NCBI GenBank assembly: GCA_030549495.1
Contig: JAUIRK010000099.1
Coordinates: forward strand, 1,136,201-1,200,200
DNA length: 64,000 bases
From: Nectonema munidae
Lineage: Eukaryota > Nematomorpha > Nectonematoida > Nectonematidae
Reading direction: 5' to 3'
The notes below the pieces were generated by a model that worked only from the letters and a program-made list of their open reading frames with translations, was not told the DNA's origin and did no database searches. Positions 13,084-26,300 of the stretch are shown piece by piece (position 1 is the stretch's first letter; every line of letters starts with the position of its first letter). Made by a program: the position numbers and the translations under genes.

Positions 13084-13700
13084 TTGACAACAGATCCCAA
13101 GTTTATGTGCTTTTTCTGCAAATGGGATAGTCGAACTAAATCGGAACAGTATGTTCGATCGAAATGGCCTGCAAAAAAATATATGACGTTTGAAAGTCAT
13201 AATGCATTGAAAAGTTTAGTTAACAAAAGAAAAAATCATTTTCCCACCATTACATATAACACTTGGTTTAATGAAACAGTTCACAAAAGCACCGCAACAC
13301 AACCAGCCATGCTTCGAGTACCTCACATCGTTTTTCCCTAAAATAAGTGTTGCAAAGGTAAAATAAAGCATATTTATAGGTTATAAAATTTTTGAAACAA
13401 CAATGGATGAAATTGAACTAGCAGCTTTTAAAGATACATGCAAAGGATTTTCGGAAAGCAACACGATAGCCAAAAAGAACTTATAGTAAAAACCGAATTA
13501 AAACTTTCCAAAGTTTAGGATGCATTCTCTCATTTCCTACATTCTCATCTTTCCCAACAAACACAGGGGATGTGAGTGATGAGCATGTAGAAAGATTCCA
13601 TCAAGACATAGTGGCCTCAATGGAAAAAAGATATAAAGAAAAATGGAACTCTGCTAGTTAGCTGATTTTTGTTGGAATCTTAAGCGAGACAACTCTGAAA
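13084..13700 (+). pseudogene. Fossil fragment of an arthropod repeat-associated gene (Cc8L18.2-like family)
   Basis: The later part contains GDVSDEHVERFHQDI followed by MEKRYKEKWN, characteristic of a multicopy protein family found in many arthropod genomes and in bracoviruses (Cc8L18.2-like). The earlier part (13180-13340) corresponds loosely to that family's LPPLHIKLGL region. The copy is broken in several places and degraded. It lies directly after the LTR-type fossil. The family's function is not known to me, and the name is from memory. Confidence 0.5.
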
Positions 13701-14028
13701 CATCTTATAAACAAAAAACTAAATAAAAAATATTTTGAACAAAAAGCAAAACTTTTCATTTTGCTTTCAAATACTTGCATACAAGCAGGTAAAATATAAA
13801 AATCATTTTACATACATTTGTGATTCCACAGCTTTTATTGTAAAAAGACACGTTATATTTGATATAACAAAATATTGAATACTTTTGTTCTCATCAATTT
13901 ATATAAAAATAAGCTTGGACTGAAAGTGTTCATTTTTTATCTTCTCATGCTTACAGCCCAAGCATAGGTCTTGTGGAAATTATATACATATGGCTATTCC
14001 ATTAGTAATCAGTTAAAAAATGATAATC
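13701..14028. other. No gene; 3' flank of the HTATSF1-like gene
   Basis: AT-rich sequence with no recognised feature. Confidence 0.5.
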
Positions 14029-14034
14029 TTTATT
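14029..14034 (-). terminator. Candidate polyadenylation signal AATAAA of the HTATSF1-like gene
   Basis: AATAAA on the minus strand, 83 nt beyond the TAA stop of the gene. It is well placed for 3' end formation. No transcript evidence is available. Confidence 0.6.
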
Positions 14035-14116
14035 TTGGAACATAAACAATAAAATTAATATGTATATATACAATTTTTTTATCATAAGTATAACACACGT
14101 CAGAAAAGCGAGACAC

Positions 14117-14356
14117 TTAAATAGTTTCCTCTTCATCATCTTCTAAGAATTGCTTCCATGTGGAAGATGCATCATTAGTGCTATCACTATCATTGTCACC
14201 ACCAATATTTGATTTTATAACAAATCTATCTCTGCCATTCCAATGGTCACATTGTAACTTGCGACCACCATACCACCTCCCATTCAACGCAGAAACACAG
14301 ACATCTGCTTCCTCAAATTCTTTAAACGTTATCGTGGCAATTCCTTCACTGTTTTT
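14117..14356 (-). CDS. HTATSF1: HTATSF1-like, coding exon 8 with stop
   Basis: KNSEGIATITFKEFEEADVC to NGRWYGGRKLQCDHWNGRD finishes the UHM. A Ser/Asp-rich stretch and TWKQFLEDDEEETI follow, then TAA at 14117-14119. The tail is about 30 residues, where vertebrate Tat-SF1 has several hundred. Confidence 0.93.
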   Translation of the reverse strand, partial: KNSEGIATITFKEFEEADVCVSALNGRWYGGRKLQCDHWNGRDRFVIKSNIGGDNDSDSTNDASSTWKQFLEDDEEETI

Positions 14357-17300
14357 CTAAAAAATAATATTATTATTATCTTTGGCAGGTGACAAATTAG
14401 TAGTTCATTTGAACAACATTCGGACACCCACCCAGTTTGTGAAATTGTCCACTTCACAAAGTACCATAACTTTTGCTTAATTCACGAAGTGGACTTAATG
14501 AAATGAGCAACTTCATATATAAATCTTAAAACTTGTTTATAGACTATTTTAAGTCTTGTATTTAATAAAAAAATTTATTTTTTCCCGTTTTTTATGAAAA
14601 CACTTCGTTTTATGCAAAAAAACTGACTCGGTATTGATTGGTTATCTCTCCAATCAACTAACTTAATTTACTGTTAAAACGAACTAATTAACATTTAAGT
14701 TTGAGTTTTAATTAACTAGAAAGTTAGATAACCAGTTTGTTAGTTAATTGCACACTTTGGTAAGTTTTAATAAATATATAATTTATTATTTTTTCAAAGT
14801 AAAATGATTGTAAAATTAATTTTTTTTATAGAGTTAAGCAGAAACTGTTTATAAAGGCGATTGTAGTAATGTAAAATAATTTGACTTCTATAAAATGGTG
14901 GTAGTAATATAAAAATATTTGCATTCCTGTATGAAGTTGCCCATTTCATGAAGTGAGTAAACTTAAAAAATTGAGCAAAGCAATATACCTTTCACAAATG
15001 AAGTGCAACATACACCCATGGCGATATTGCATCGAATGCATACCCCTCCTAAAGGGTCAACGGTGAAGTCTTTTCCTCAGCACACTCACTTAAATATTTA
15101 TGTGTGTGCGAAGATTCCTAAAGAGACTTAAAAAATTGTTTTTATAAACATGTTCTTATTATACAAGAGTATTTCGTTATTTGCACAACCATATGTGCTT
15201 ATCGTTTTATATAAAAATAGTTTTGCAAATCGCAATCTAACACTGGATTACATTGTATATATAAATAAGAAACGAATTCGAAATATAATAGAGACAAAGA
15301 TATGAGGAAATAATAAAATAAAGAAATATTACATCATACACCTTAACTCTTTTAACTAGGCCATATGTCGCACATTCTTCTCGAAGATCTTTAGAAAATT
15401 CAAGGATTAGAGTCGGGTCTTTCTAAATGGAAATATAAAATACAATTGAGATTATCTTATTATTCGAAATAGAACAGATTAAAGTCAACACGTTGAAGCT
15501 GAGTCCAATATTTAAGAACTTCAAAAAGGAAAAGATGAGGACAATAATTCTAATTGGATGAAGTATCTTCTACAAAAAACTTTTTCTACTAATCACAAAA
15601 AAATCAAATTAAATTAGCTCAAATACTCAGAAAGATGTAAAGAGGGTGAAAAAAAAATCGATGCTACACACAAATTCATCCTACACTATACATACACGCG
15701 AGTACCCAAATCTTTTCTAGATGTAACAGAAACTGGACTTGGCCATGAAACACTAGCTGAATAGTAATGTCCAGTGGCGTACTCAGAGAAGGGGTCATTA
15801 ACCTCTTTATTAAAATGAAGTATCGATCTTTTATATTTGTTTGACTTTAGCAATTCAATGCACCACAAATCAATTACCTTCTAAAAGTTCAACTACCTAC
15901 TTATTTTGATTATTTTTTTATAAAATGATGAATACGCAACAGGCAATATCCTACATAGAATGAAGGCACTCTCAAAAAGCAGCCTTCACGTAATGCCTCG
16001 AATTAAAAACATTGGGACTGATTAGTGATTGTATTGGGTTGAGTGCGTAAAATATTTTTTTATCTAAAAAGCTCGAAAGCTTTTACTGGCCACCAGAGTA
16101 GGCTATCCTAATATGATAGTACTAGTTCGATAAATAAGATGTCCACTTATGGCTTTCAATTTATCAGTGTTTTTGATAAGTTGCTCCGAACCGTATGGTT
16201 CCGCAAATACTTCTAGTAGTTGGCCGGAACTAGAATTTTTTTTATTATTAAATTTTAAACTAGAATCAAAAGGTTTTATTTGCTTATAATAGCCTTATAC
16301 TTTCTGTACCTATTCTGCTTTTTTTTTTAATTTTAGTGTAAATGGTAAGTTGTGCATTAGAAAAAAGTCTATAAAAGTTCACAACTTTCTTTTCCATATC
16401 ATGTGGGTCAGTGCTTTCTAGAGTACACAGAAATGAAAATAATTGTGGATGCATCCTTCACCAATAACATTTGGCAGTTTTTTCAGAATTTAAAAATATT
16501 TTTAGAAGCAAAAATTTTAAGTATTTATTCTATTATCTTTTTCAACTTCAAACACTGCGATAAAAATATACGAACATAATATATTTTTGCGCAGGCTTCC
16601 TTGATAGAGTTTCCACGAAAGTAAAATGGTTGAGAAATATTGGGTTAGACCACAAATCAAAGGGTGTTAGTGTTGTGTCCATGTTGCAACAATTAGATAC
16701 CATGTATCATATAGAGCAAAACATAATTAGTCTATGTGCAATATAACCATCAAGGGAACACACCTTCAAAATTTTGGCAAAAAGTCGAAACTTTTTTTTA
16801 TGTATATATAATGTTCAAAATTTATTACTAAATAATTTTTGTACAGTGAACACAGCGCATTATTACTACACTGTTACTACCAGCTTCCAATTCCGATAAT
16901 TTAACAAGGTAGGATAAATGCCTTGATCATATTTGCTAATAATAATCCAAAGAAGCAAACATTGAGAAGTCTTTATTCAGTTATATTCTAGTTTTTATTA
17001 TTATCAAAAATGCCTTGAATTTTAGTTTTTCGTGTTTTAAAAAGCGTCCAATGTGGTATTGTGGATAACATTAAATGTTAGCTTTGCCTAAGTAAGATTG
17101 ACTTAAATCTGTTTGGTACCGCTGTACTCATTTGAGTAAGGTAGAAGTGTTCTAGGTTGTTTTCTATAACTTAATTTGTTTTGCTTTTCACTGGATCTAA
17201 TGAGTTAATTTTTTAGTTTATTTTACGCTAGTATTATTTTCTGAGCAAACTTTCATGTAATTATTCTGTAGCATTTATTTAGGGAATGGGCTAGCAACTA

Positions 17301-20300
17301 ATTCCTATAAATTTTACATTTTCATTTTCAACTAAAAGAGTCACATTTAAATTCACGACTTTATATCTCTCATTTCCTAGAAAATAATTCCTAGCAATAA
17401 TATGGTTTCTTCTTTTTCTAAATTACTAATCTGGTTTGAAAACATTTAGTTGCAAAAAAATTTAAAAATTAATTTTCAGTAGAAAAAAGTGTCTCAGTGC
17501 AGAGTAATTAATCCACCTAACCAATTCATTTGATATCAACCCGGTCTGTTAACAATAGGTGAAAGGAAAGGTTGAGAAAAATCTTTTAGCTGGAGTCTTT
17601 TTTTGCCATAAATAGACCTCTTGGAGTGAAATTGCTTTTTGTTTCAGACCCAATTTTTTTATCTCTAATAAAATGTTAAAACTACAAAAACTATTTTAAC
17701 AAATAATATATCATCTGTATTCTGTAAGTATACAAAAATGACTCAATGATCAGAGAAATACAGCATCAAAAAAGCAGAAGTCTCAAATAAATTCATAGGG
17801 ATGTGATAGAGAACGCTAATGACAGAGCCACAATCGTCTCTATCATGTCACAATTGTTTCACAGACATTTTTGTCGGATTAGGATGCCAGATTCAAAAAA
17901 TTCAACACCGTATACGAAACATAGGGAGCCTGCGTAGTTTTGCCAGTGTATCATTCTTGATGAACTGAATGGCGTTGAAGTCCCTGTCGAGCTGCTTTGG
18001 TTTTCATTGATTAAGTAAGGAGATGTGTTTTAAGCCGTGTGATCCCATGGAGTGCTACTATCTTCTGTTATAAATGGCGCTCTCAGGGAGATGATTTCTT
18101 GCTATCAGCTTGTTACCCCTTTAGATAGCTGTATTGACATTTGTGCAATCTGTTACTTTAATAATTATTTCAATTACTGATCTAATGAAAAGAGATTGAT
18201 CAAAGAATAAAAGAGTGTTGGTGTCGGAGTCTGAATGCCAGAATGACGTGGGAGAAAAATGTTGGAAAATTTAATTACACTCAATATTGTATGAAGTAAT
18301 GGAGCGAGGGATGAACGAGGTCTGAAATTTTTTCACAATGAGTCTTCTAATGCAAACATTCCTATGCAGATTCCAGAAGACAGAGACATTTTTGAAGTTG
18401 GAACACCAAATACTAGACCGGATCAAGTTAGAATTCTGTTCCTTAAATATTTACAAAAGATCGTTTTAAGCGCCCTGGTATAAAACATTTACTTGGTTAG
18501 AGCATAGTATATCTAGTGATAAAATCTGAAAATACGATAGATTTTGATAACAGACCAAAAACAGTATAGAGGGATAAAGCTTTATCCCAGTGCTGGTAGT
18601 CTTTCGATATCGCGATGATAAAGTCTTAAACAAATAAAATCAGGTGCAACTTGTTATATTGATTTCACTTTGGATCCAGATTGAAGGCCTATTTTCGTCA
18701 AGAACAGTAACTCTTATGTTCCACATACATAAATTGAATTAAATTTTCTTTCAAAAAATTGAACAAAGCAATATATTTAAAAAAAGAAATAAAATCAACA
18801 AAGAAAAGTAAATTTATTCAAAAATAAATGTTCTAGACGCTGAATCGTCTTCTTCAAATGACAAGCTTGTCTTTTAATTTTTTATAAAGAATGCGATTCT
18901 TTGCTAAAAAAACAAATGAAGCATTTATAAATGGAACTACAGTGTGAAATATCACTAAATTGAACTGTCAATAAATAATGAGAAAGGAGTCAGCATTCCA
19001 TTTAAAAGTTGTTACACAAATTCAAAAAAATATTAGAACTGGATAAATAAAGTTACGTCAAAATCTTCTGGTGCAAACATATTTTTAATGACAACGCTTT
19101 TTTCACTGTTAAATCGCTGGCCTTTCACCTTATCTGGCTTCCATTGTAAAAGTCTTAAAAAAGAAAAGAAGTGAATTTATCATTTTTTTGCCTATCCTAA
19201 CTTTTAAGATTCATTAGATACAAATTCATTTCAAAGCATACTTGATTCGTAATTATTAACTACATACTTTAATTCTAGATTTATTAACCTTCTCTAACTA
19301 AACGCTTTAAGCTTAGGATGACCGAGTGAAGACTTTTTGTGTAAAACAAAAGCTTCAAACTCAATTTAGTCAAAATAAAATATACCAATTAAAACAAATA
19401 ATAAGAAACACCGAAATTAACACCATCTACATTGTCCACAAATGGTTTTGTTTATTGAAAAACTTTATTTTTCTACACTTTAGGAGAAACGATTAACGGA
19501 AGCATTCAACAAACAATTCACAAGATCTTTACCCAAGCAACCCGATATTTCAAAAAGGAAAATCAATAAAACGCTAAAGAAATTAGAAACAAGACAGATA
19601 GCTATTCATAACAGCAAAGTCCTTGGTCCAGGCCAAACACATATAAACGGATAGAGATGCCAAGGCCAAAAACATAAACAAAACCATCGACACACAAACT
19701 GTCACCAATTACATAGAAACTACAAAACCAAACAAGATCACCAACAAACACCCTAGACAGATTATTACACACGAAGCTCAACTAGATACTCAAACGTGTG
19801 GATCTTTCGCACAACAAATAAACCAAATAAATCCCCATTCCTGTAACAATATGTACACAAAATCAGCCCTCACACACCCTAGCCGGTCGTGCTCTTTGTG
19901 CAAGACTCATCCTCACAATACAGCACACCTACACAAATGTCCCTGCCTATACACTCAACGTTCCCTAATGGACCTGTGGTCGAACCCTATTGCAGTTAGT
20001 AGTCTGCTAGCAAGTTGGAGAGAGTGTCTGGCCTTCAAGAGAAACAGCTCCGCCACCAACCAACACACAGTGGACACCGAGATGACAGTTTGTATGGACG
20101 GAAAACAACATTGCATTGCTTTTATACTCTATCATACTCAAGAGTACTTTACTTTTTTCAATATCAAGTATTTCTTTGAATTTCTTTTCACATACTTTCA
20201 ATAAATAATAATCAAGAAAAAAAGAAACAATTAGTTATTATTATAAAGATGCTGTAAAGACGGAGAGAAAACCAAAGCTTAATACCATATGTTATAAAAA

Positions 20301-23300
20301 ATTGTCCACCTCATCAAATATTTCTGTTGCTATTGTTCTTGTTAAGAGTTTCTCAATTTTTTTATTATCATATTGTACGTAGACGCAAGACTGAATTAAG
20401 TTCCGAATCAATAAATCCACCTCGACAGTATGCCATTAGACATCTCTCGTATTAACCTTCTTTAACAGTAGGGTATGCTTCAACTTTTCAAGTCTTCTTG
20501 GCATATTCAATATGATATCTTTTGCAGCAAGGTTATATCAACTGTTCTCCTATGTTGTGGATTTTTGAGGACATTTATTTTTTAAAAAATTTTATAGAAG
20601 GCTTTAAAACCCGCATTTAATATTTTGCAAAAATATTCCTATGTTATCAAACGTGGATTGTGCAATTTTGCCTTGTTTACCGAACATGAGTGCTCCACTT
20701 CTAAGTGTTTTTTTTAACTTACCGGGGTTTATAAAAGTGGATGTTAGCGCTTCAAAACACAAACAACAGTGTGGTTCCTTTTCCCCACCAGACGCTAATG
20801 CAGTAAAAACAAATTACAAATATGAGGCGCCATATTTCTTTTTTTAGGCCATTAAGAAAAAAACACATTTACATCCATAAAATTAGGCCTGAAAAGCAAT
20901 AAAAATTATAATTTAACTCAATTCAAAGACTAAATTTCTTCTAAATGTGACTTATTGACAAAAATGGCAAATGACCCAATATGGATGCAATATGTTGCGC
21001 AAAATGATGCACTCATTGACCCCTTCGAGATTCCCATGAAACTGCTTTGCAATCTTCTAGGGAACTTCGGACTCCTCCAGTGTGAGAACCAATGAGCTAG
21101 AAGGTAGTAATGCAATCAGAATTACAAACAAGGTAATTTGACCTGAGAAAATCCGCGTAGTTATAACGGAATTGGGAGCTTACTTGGTAAAATGGTGAAG
21201 TGTTTATTAGATGATAAATTCTGAAAAGTAGTAAAAATTAGTTTGGTATTTAAAGGTGAAACACCACTTTCGTGTTTCTAGTCGTAAAAGAACGGAGAAG
21301 GCGAGGAATTAAATTAATTTGATTCCAAAGGTACCAAGAAAAATTATGGAATAATTCAGTTAATAAAAACAAAAAAAATAAAGAAAAATTTTTTTCCAAT
21401 GGTTTCCTAAAACTAGAAATAAAAGAGAATCGTACACTTTAACCCATTAAGGACCAAAGTCAACTATAGTCGACTTTATGAAAAATACGATCGTCTGCTT
21501 TTATAAATGTTTTTTAATACAAATCGTCTGCTTTACACTAGATATCGTCTGATTGTTTTAGTCGTTAATGGGTTAATTGAAAGAAATGCAATTTCAATTT
21601 AGGTGATTGGAATTTTTTTTCCTGATATCTCATATTTTTATTTCGAACAAATCAATTTTGTCAATCGAATAAAAGAGTTTCATTAAGAATGAGGCAAGTT
21701 TGTTTACCTCGAAGAATGAGTAGTAGTGTGGGAAAAAATACTTTTCTTGTCCAGTTGGCTTCTTTCTATTCCTTTTCCTCTTGGCGGAAGGAAGGGGCTT
21801 CAGCTTTGGGTTGTATTCGCCTTTGAGGGTGAAGGTTGCTTCGCCAGCGTACAAAGTCGTGCCATCTCTATAACTCATTCCATCCAGCATTTGCTTCGCG
21901 AGATTCACAGACTCAATCTTCCCAAAATATGAAAGAATATTTAAAGCCGGCTTGCGTTTGCAAATCCTCCCAAGTTTTTGGGAAATACCTCCCACTCAAT
22001 CAAATAAAAAACATACAAACTTTGAAAGAGTTCCTAGTTCTGTGAATGTGTCCAGATGATTTGAATCGAAGGTTAATTTCTCTCCCGATATTCAAAAGAA
22101 AAAGTGCAATTAATTATAATGATACAATTTAGCATTTCAACTTTATGATTTCAATTAAAAAAATAACCTATGATTTATACCAAAATCTAAAAAGGCATAT
22201 ATACTTGCTATAAGGCGAGCAAAAAATGGACATACGCTCTTTTCAATTACTTAGACATCGAATGTCACAATAGTTGGATTGTTTCTAAAGCAATTCTTTT
22301 AATTTGCATTTTAAAGTTTAAGTCTGTCTAAGTTTCATGTCTAAAAATGTCTTGAAACATCAATGAAGTTAAGATCTCAAAACTCACGGACTCCTAGAAA
22401 TATAATGAATATTTTGTTGATATATGCATTTAAAAATTTATAATCATCAAGCTTAACCCATTAAGTACCATAGAAATCAGACGATATTTAAAAAAAACAC
22501 AGACGATTTATATTCAAAGTCATTGAAAAAAGCAGACGAAGATGGAATTACTTATGTTCCCAAATAGGAACATTGGGACTTAATGGGTTAATTCGATACA
22601 CGTACAGAGAGATAGTTAAAAATGAGGAACCAGAAAATGCAATAAGTGTCATGAATAAAGACAAAAGACTTTTGTCCAAACTACCAATGCTTGTCCACAG
22701 AAACGTACAATATGCTTATACTTTTAGTCGAAATTTTTACACAACGTAGTGTCGTGTACTCTCAAGCACTAATTAACGTCTGCCTTGCAAGCATATCCAA
22801 GCGCTCATCAAATGGAGAAGTTAATTGAGAGCATCTGACTTTCAAAACTCAACTAATGCGCACAGATCACCGCCACTTTTTGCTACTATAAAAAGACGCA
22901 ATGATTCGCCATTTCTTTCTTTTCACTAGTTGCTATATTTAACTAAATTAAGAAATCCTAGTTGCGCTTAGTGAAGAACTTCATTTTCTTCATCTCAAAT
23001 TGATCTTTTCTTTTTCTTTAATAAATGAAATGGGAATGCCCGAGTCAAAAATAAAGATGGCGATTGAATATCAATCAATATATTTAGTTAAAAATTTTAT
23101 AGCACAACGTAAATCAAACAAATTTTATATAAAAAAGCCCAAAATTTTCCAAAACTAATAACAAATATAACGAAAAGTATTTTACTTTTAAAAACTTAAT
23201 TGATTATTATGTACTTGTTAGTTAAGTATTGTTTCTGCCGCCCCCATGATATCCTTCAGATATCGTGGTCCCGCCCAGAATGCCGAGTTTAGGACTACCT

Positions 23301-26300
23301 GGACTTTCCATCCCACTAAATGCCTAATACCCAAATGTTTGTCGAAATCGCATCCAAGAAAAGAGCGTTTTTATGTGCTTGGACAGATGATAGGAATGAT
23401 CATGATGGGGAATTGAATCCAGGATCATTCGATCCCAACCATATGTTCTCAGCATTAGACTATCTGTCGACAAATATAATTAACTGATTATGTATTTGAA
23501 TGCATAATTCGTTAAATTTGCATGTTTTTGTTTTAAATCTCATGTGCTAATGCTATATTAAATTGAATCAAATCACTCCATTTTTAAACTTTGAAAAAAA
23601 GTGCATATAGAAAAAACTTATAATAATAAAAAAGTTATAAAGTGTAAATCCAGTAGCGTAACGTGTAGCAATAGCATGATTCCCATAAGGAAGTCAATTT
23701 AAACTATAATGCCAACCAAATTTTATTAGAAATTGATTAGAGGTCTCGATAGCAAAATAAGAGAGAGGGAGTGGATATTTCTGTTTTGAATCCTTTAATT
23801 CTTTTATACTTCTATTTCTAAGAAATTAGTCTAAGTAATTGAAAACTGTATCTTTAGCCATCATTTATCTTTAGTGTTAAAGCCAAATACTCACCATTTT
23901 GTTTTTATAACATCATTTTAGTATATTTGGAGGGTGGTGTGAGCAAAGTGAAACTTGCTGTTGGCGATGTCTTAGATGTGAATAGCAGGAATTGGGTGTG
24001 TAGTCGGTATGTGGATGGCTTATGGGTAGTGTGTAGATAAGGAGGTTTATTTGTATCTTATATCCATTTTGTTTAAGGAATAAAGGTAGTGTTTACGGTT
24101 TTTTCGTTTATCTATGGCTGAATATATTGAGGCGTCATATGCCATACCTTTAGGTAACAACAGCGTCCATCTCCTTTGTAATTTCCAGTTTCCGGATTCT
24201 CGTACAACTTCAATTTGGGCTTTTTTGTTTGCGGATCTTCCATGATGATGCCGTACTTACCCATTAGTTCACTAAACTCATCCAAAGTTATATCTGTTGG
24301 CAGCCCAGAAACATAAACTTGGGTGTTATTCCCAGCATCCACTTGAAACCATTCTAAAATTATTCAAAAAGTTGAAAGCATTATTTACTTCGCTTCTTTG
24401 CAAAGAGAGAATAAAAACAAATTAAAGGGTTAAAGACATTCTTCTAAGATCTCGGATTCGCGCCAAGGAGAAGAGAGCCTTTCAACATAAAAAATTGAAA
24501 AAGCATATCAAATTCAAGGTCAAAGAAGTCATAAATAATAAAAGATACAGATGATTTTAATAGCAAAATGGATTTTTGCTTCAAAAGAACAAGTGTTGTT
24601 TGCTTTCTTTGACAAGAATTGATATGTGATGAAAATATTTTGTTAGTGTGTTGTGCGAGTGTAAAAATTTTGTAAGGCTGAAAAATCACCAAAATGTGTT
24701 TCCAATATAAGAAAAAACTTAGACCAACATGCATGCTTTCAGTAATCAATTAGATTGAATCAAAGGCTGTACAAGTTGTATTTTTCCAAAAAGATTTTGA
24801 ATATGAGAATTCAACATCAAGAATTAAAAGAAAAATTTTATTCTTACGAGTTTTTGGTCAATTATTTGGAACAAATTTTGCGGAATGTTAATGTACCAAG
24901 ATTGTCTCTAGAAGCTACTGATATGAATTAAGTCAAAGCCACGCATTTGATTAAAACTTTCACCATTAAACTAAAATTGTGGAAATTAAGCATTACTAAC
25001 AACACCTGGTCTAAATTTGTGAAGATACAAATGAAAGAACTGAATGAGGAGAATATAACTATAATTTGCAATGATCGGGTATTTCTGCATGACAACTTCA
25101 ATATTCGATTTCACTCATTTGTTGATGCTTCACTGGAAACAACACCATGAGAAGAAAAATGTATACTGATAAAATTGTCTGACATTTTGGGCGAGCTTCG
25201 CTCTGAAATCGAATAAGAAACCCCAATTTATGTGAACAAGCTTCTTCATACTTCATATTTGACTGACCAAGGTTTTTTTTATGGTTCTTCATTCATTCAA
25301 TCAATCAATCAATTAATCAATCAACAGAGAAAGTGCTTACAGCTGGGAAAATATTGCGCATTACTCATCTACAAGCATGAATGTTAATTCGGTTGATAAA
25401 GAACAAACTCATAAGGAGAAAGCATGTTCGATTGTTAGTAAAATAAATTTCATAAATCTCCAAATTTTTGAAAAAAGAAAGATAATTTTTATTTTAACCG
25501 ATTAAGTCCAAATGCTCCCATTTGGGAACATAAGTAATTTCATCTTCGTTTGCTTTTTTCAATGACTTTGAATATAAATCGTCTGTGTTTGTTTAGATAT
25601 CGTCTGATTTCTATGGTGGGTTAATAAACTAGTTACAAGAATATGTCTGTTCAAAACTCACTTTCAGAACATTGTACATTCATACTACGAAGACATCTTC
25701 TTTTTTCAAATCCTATGTATTGGCGGCGCTCAAGATATTTTTAAATTTTTATGGGGTTCACAGCAAAAAAAGGTGGAGGAATCATGGCTTAGTTACATGT
25801 AAAAATTGACTTTTAATACACAAACACAATGAATATAAGGAAACCCAGAAGAAATTAAAATATTCAGCAACACGTACATGTGGGCGCAGATAACTTTTCG
25901 CTATTTTTCCACGATTCACTCAATACCAAAAAATGTTAGGGGCAAAAAAGAAAAGAACTTGCCCGGTGTTTTTTTAATCTCAGGCGCGCTTAGTTCCTTC
26001 TTGTTCTTATTCTTCTTTTTCTTTTTGTCGTTGTCTTCATCACATCTTTTGGTGAAAGGAATCCATGTTTGAAATGTTTGATCAAACTTGAAAGATTTTC
26101 CTGTTTCCGAATCCGCCCAAACGTATGCCTGGACTTGGTCGTCAAAGACCGGCTCATTAACTTTTTGGTCAGAGGAGGCGGGTTGTTGTTGCGATAGCAT
26201 TTCCCCACTTTCCTTATCTTTCCAGCATTCTCTTGGAAAGAGAAAGAATTAAAAAGTGGGTGAGAAAATGATTTAAAATACTCTTTCTTATCCCAAATAT

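Noticed and set aside
18340-18760. Segment considered as a piggyBac remnant in intron 6
   Set aside because: Only vague similarity (isolated short pieces, no Asp blocks), so it was left unassigned.
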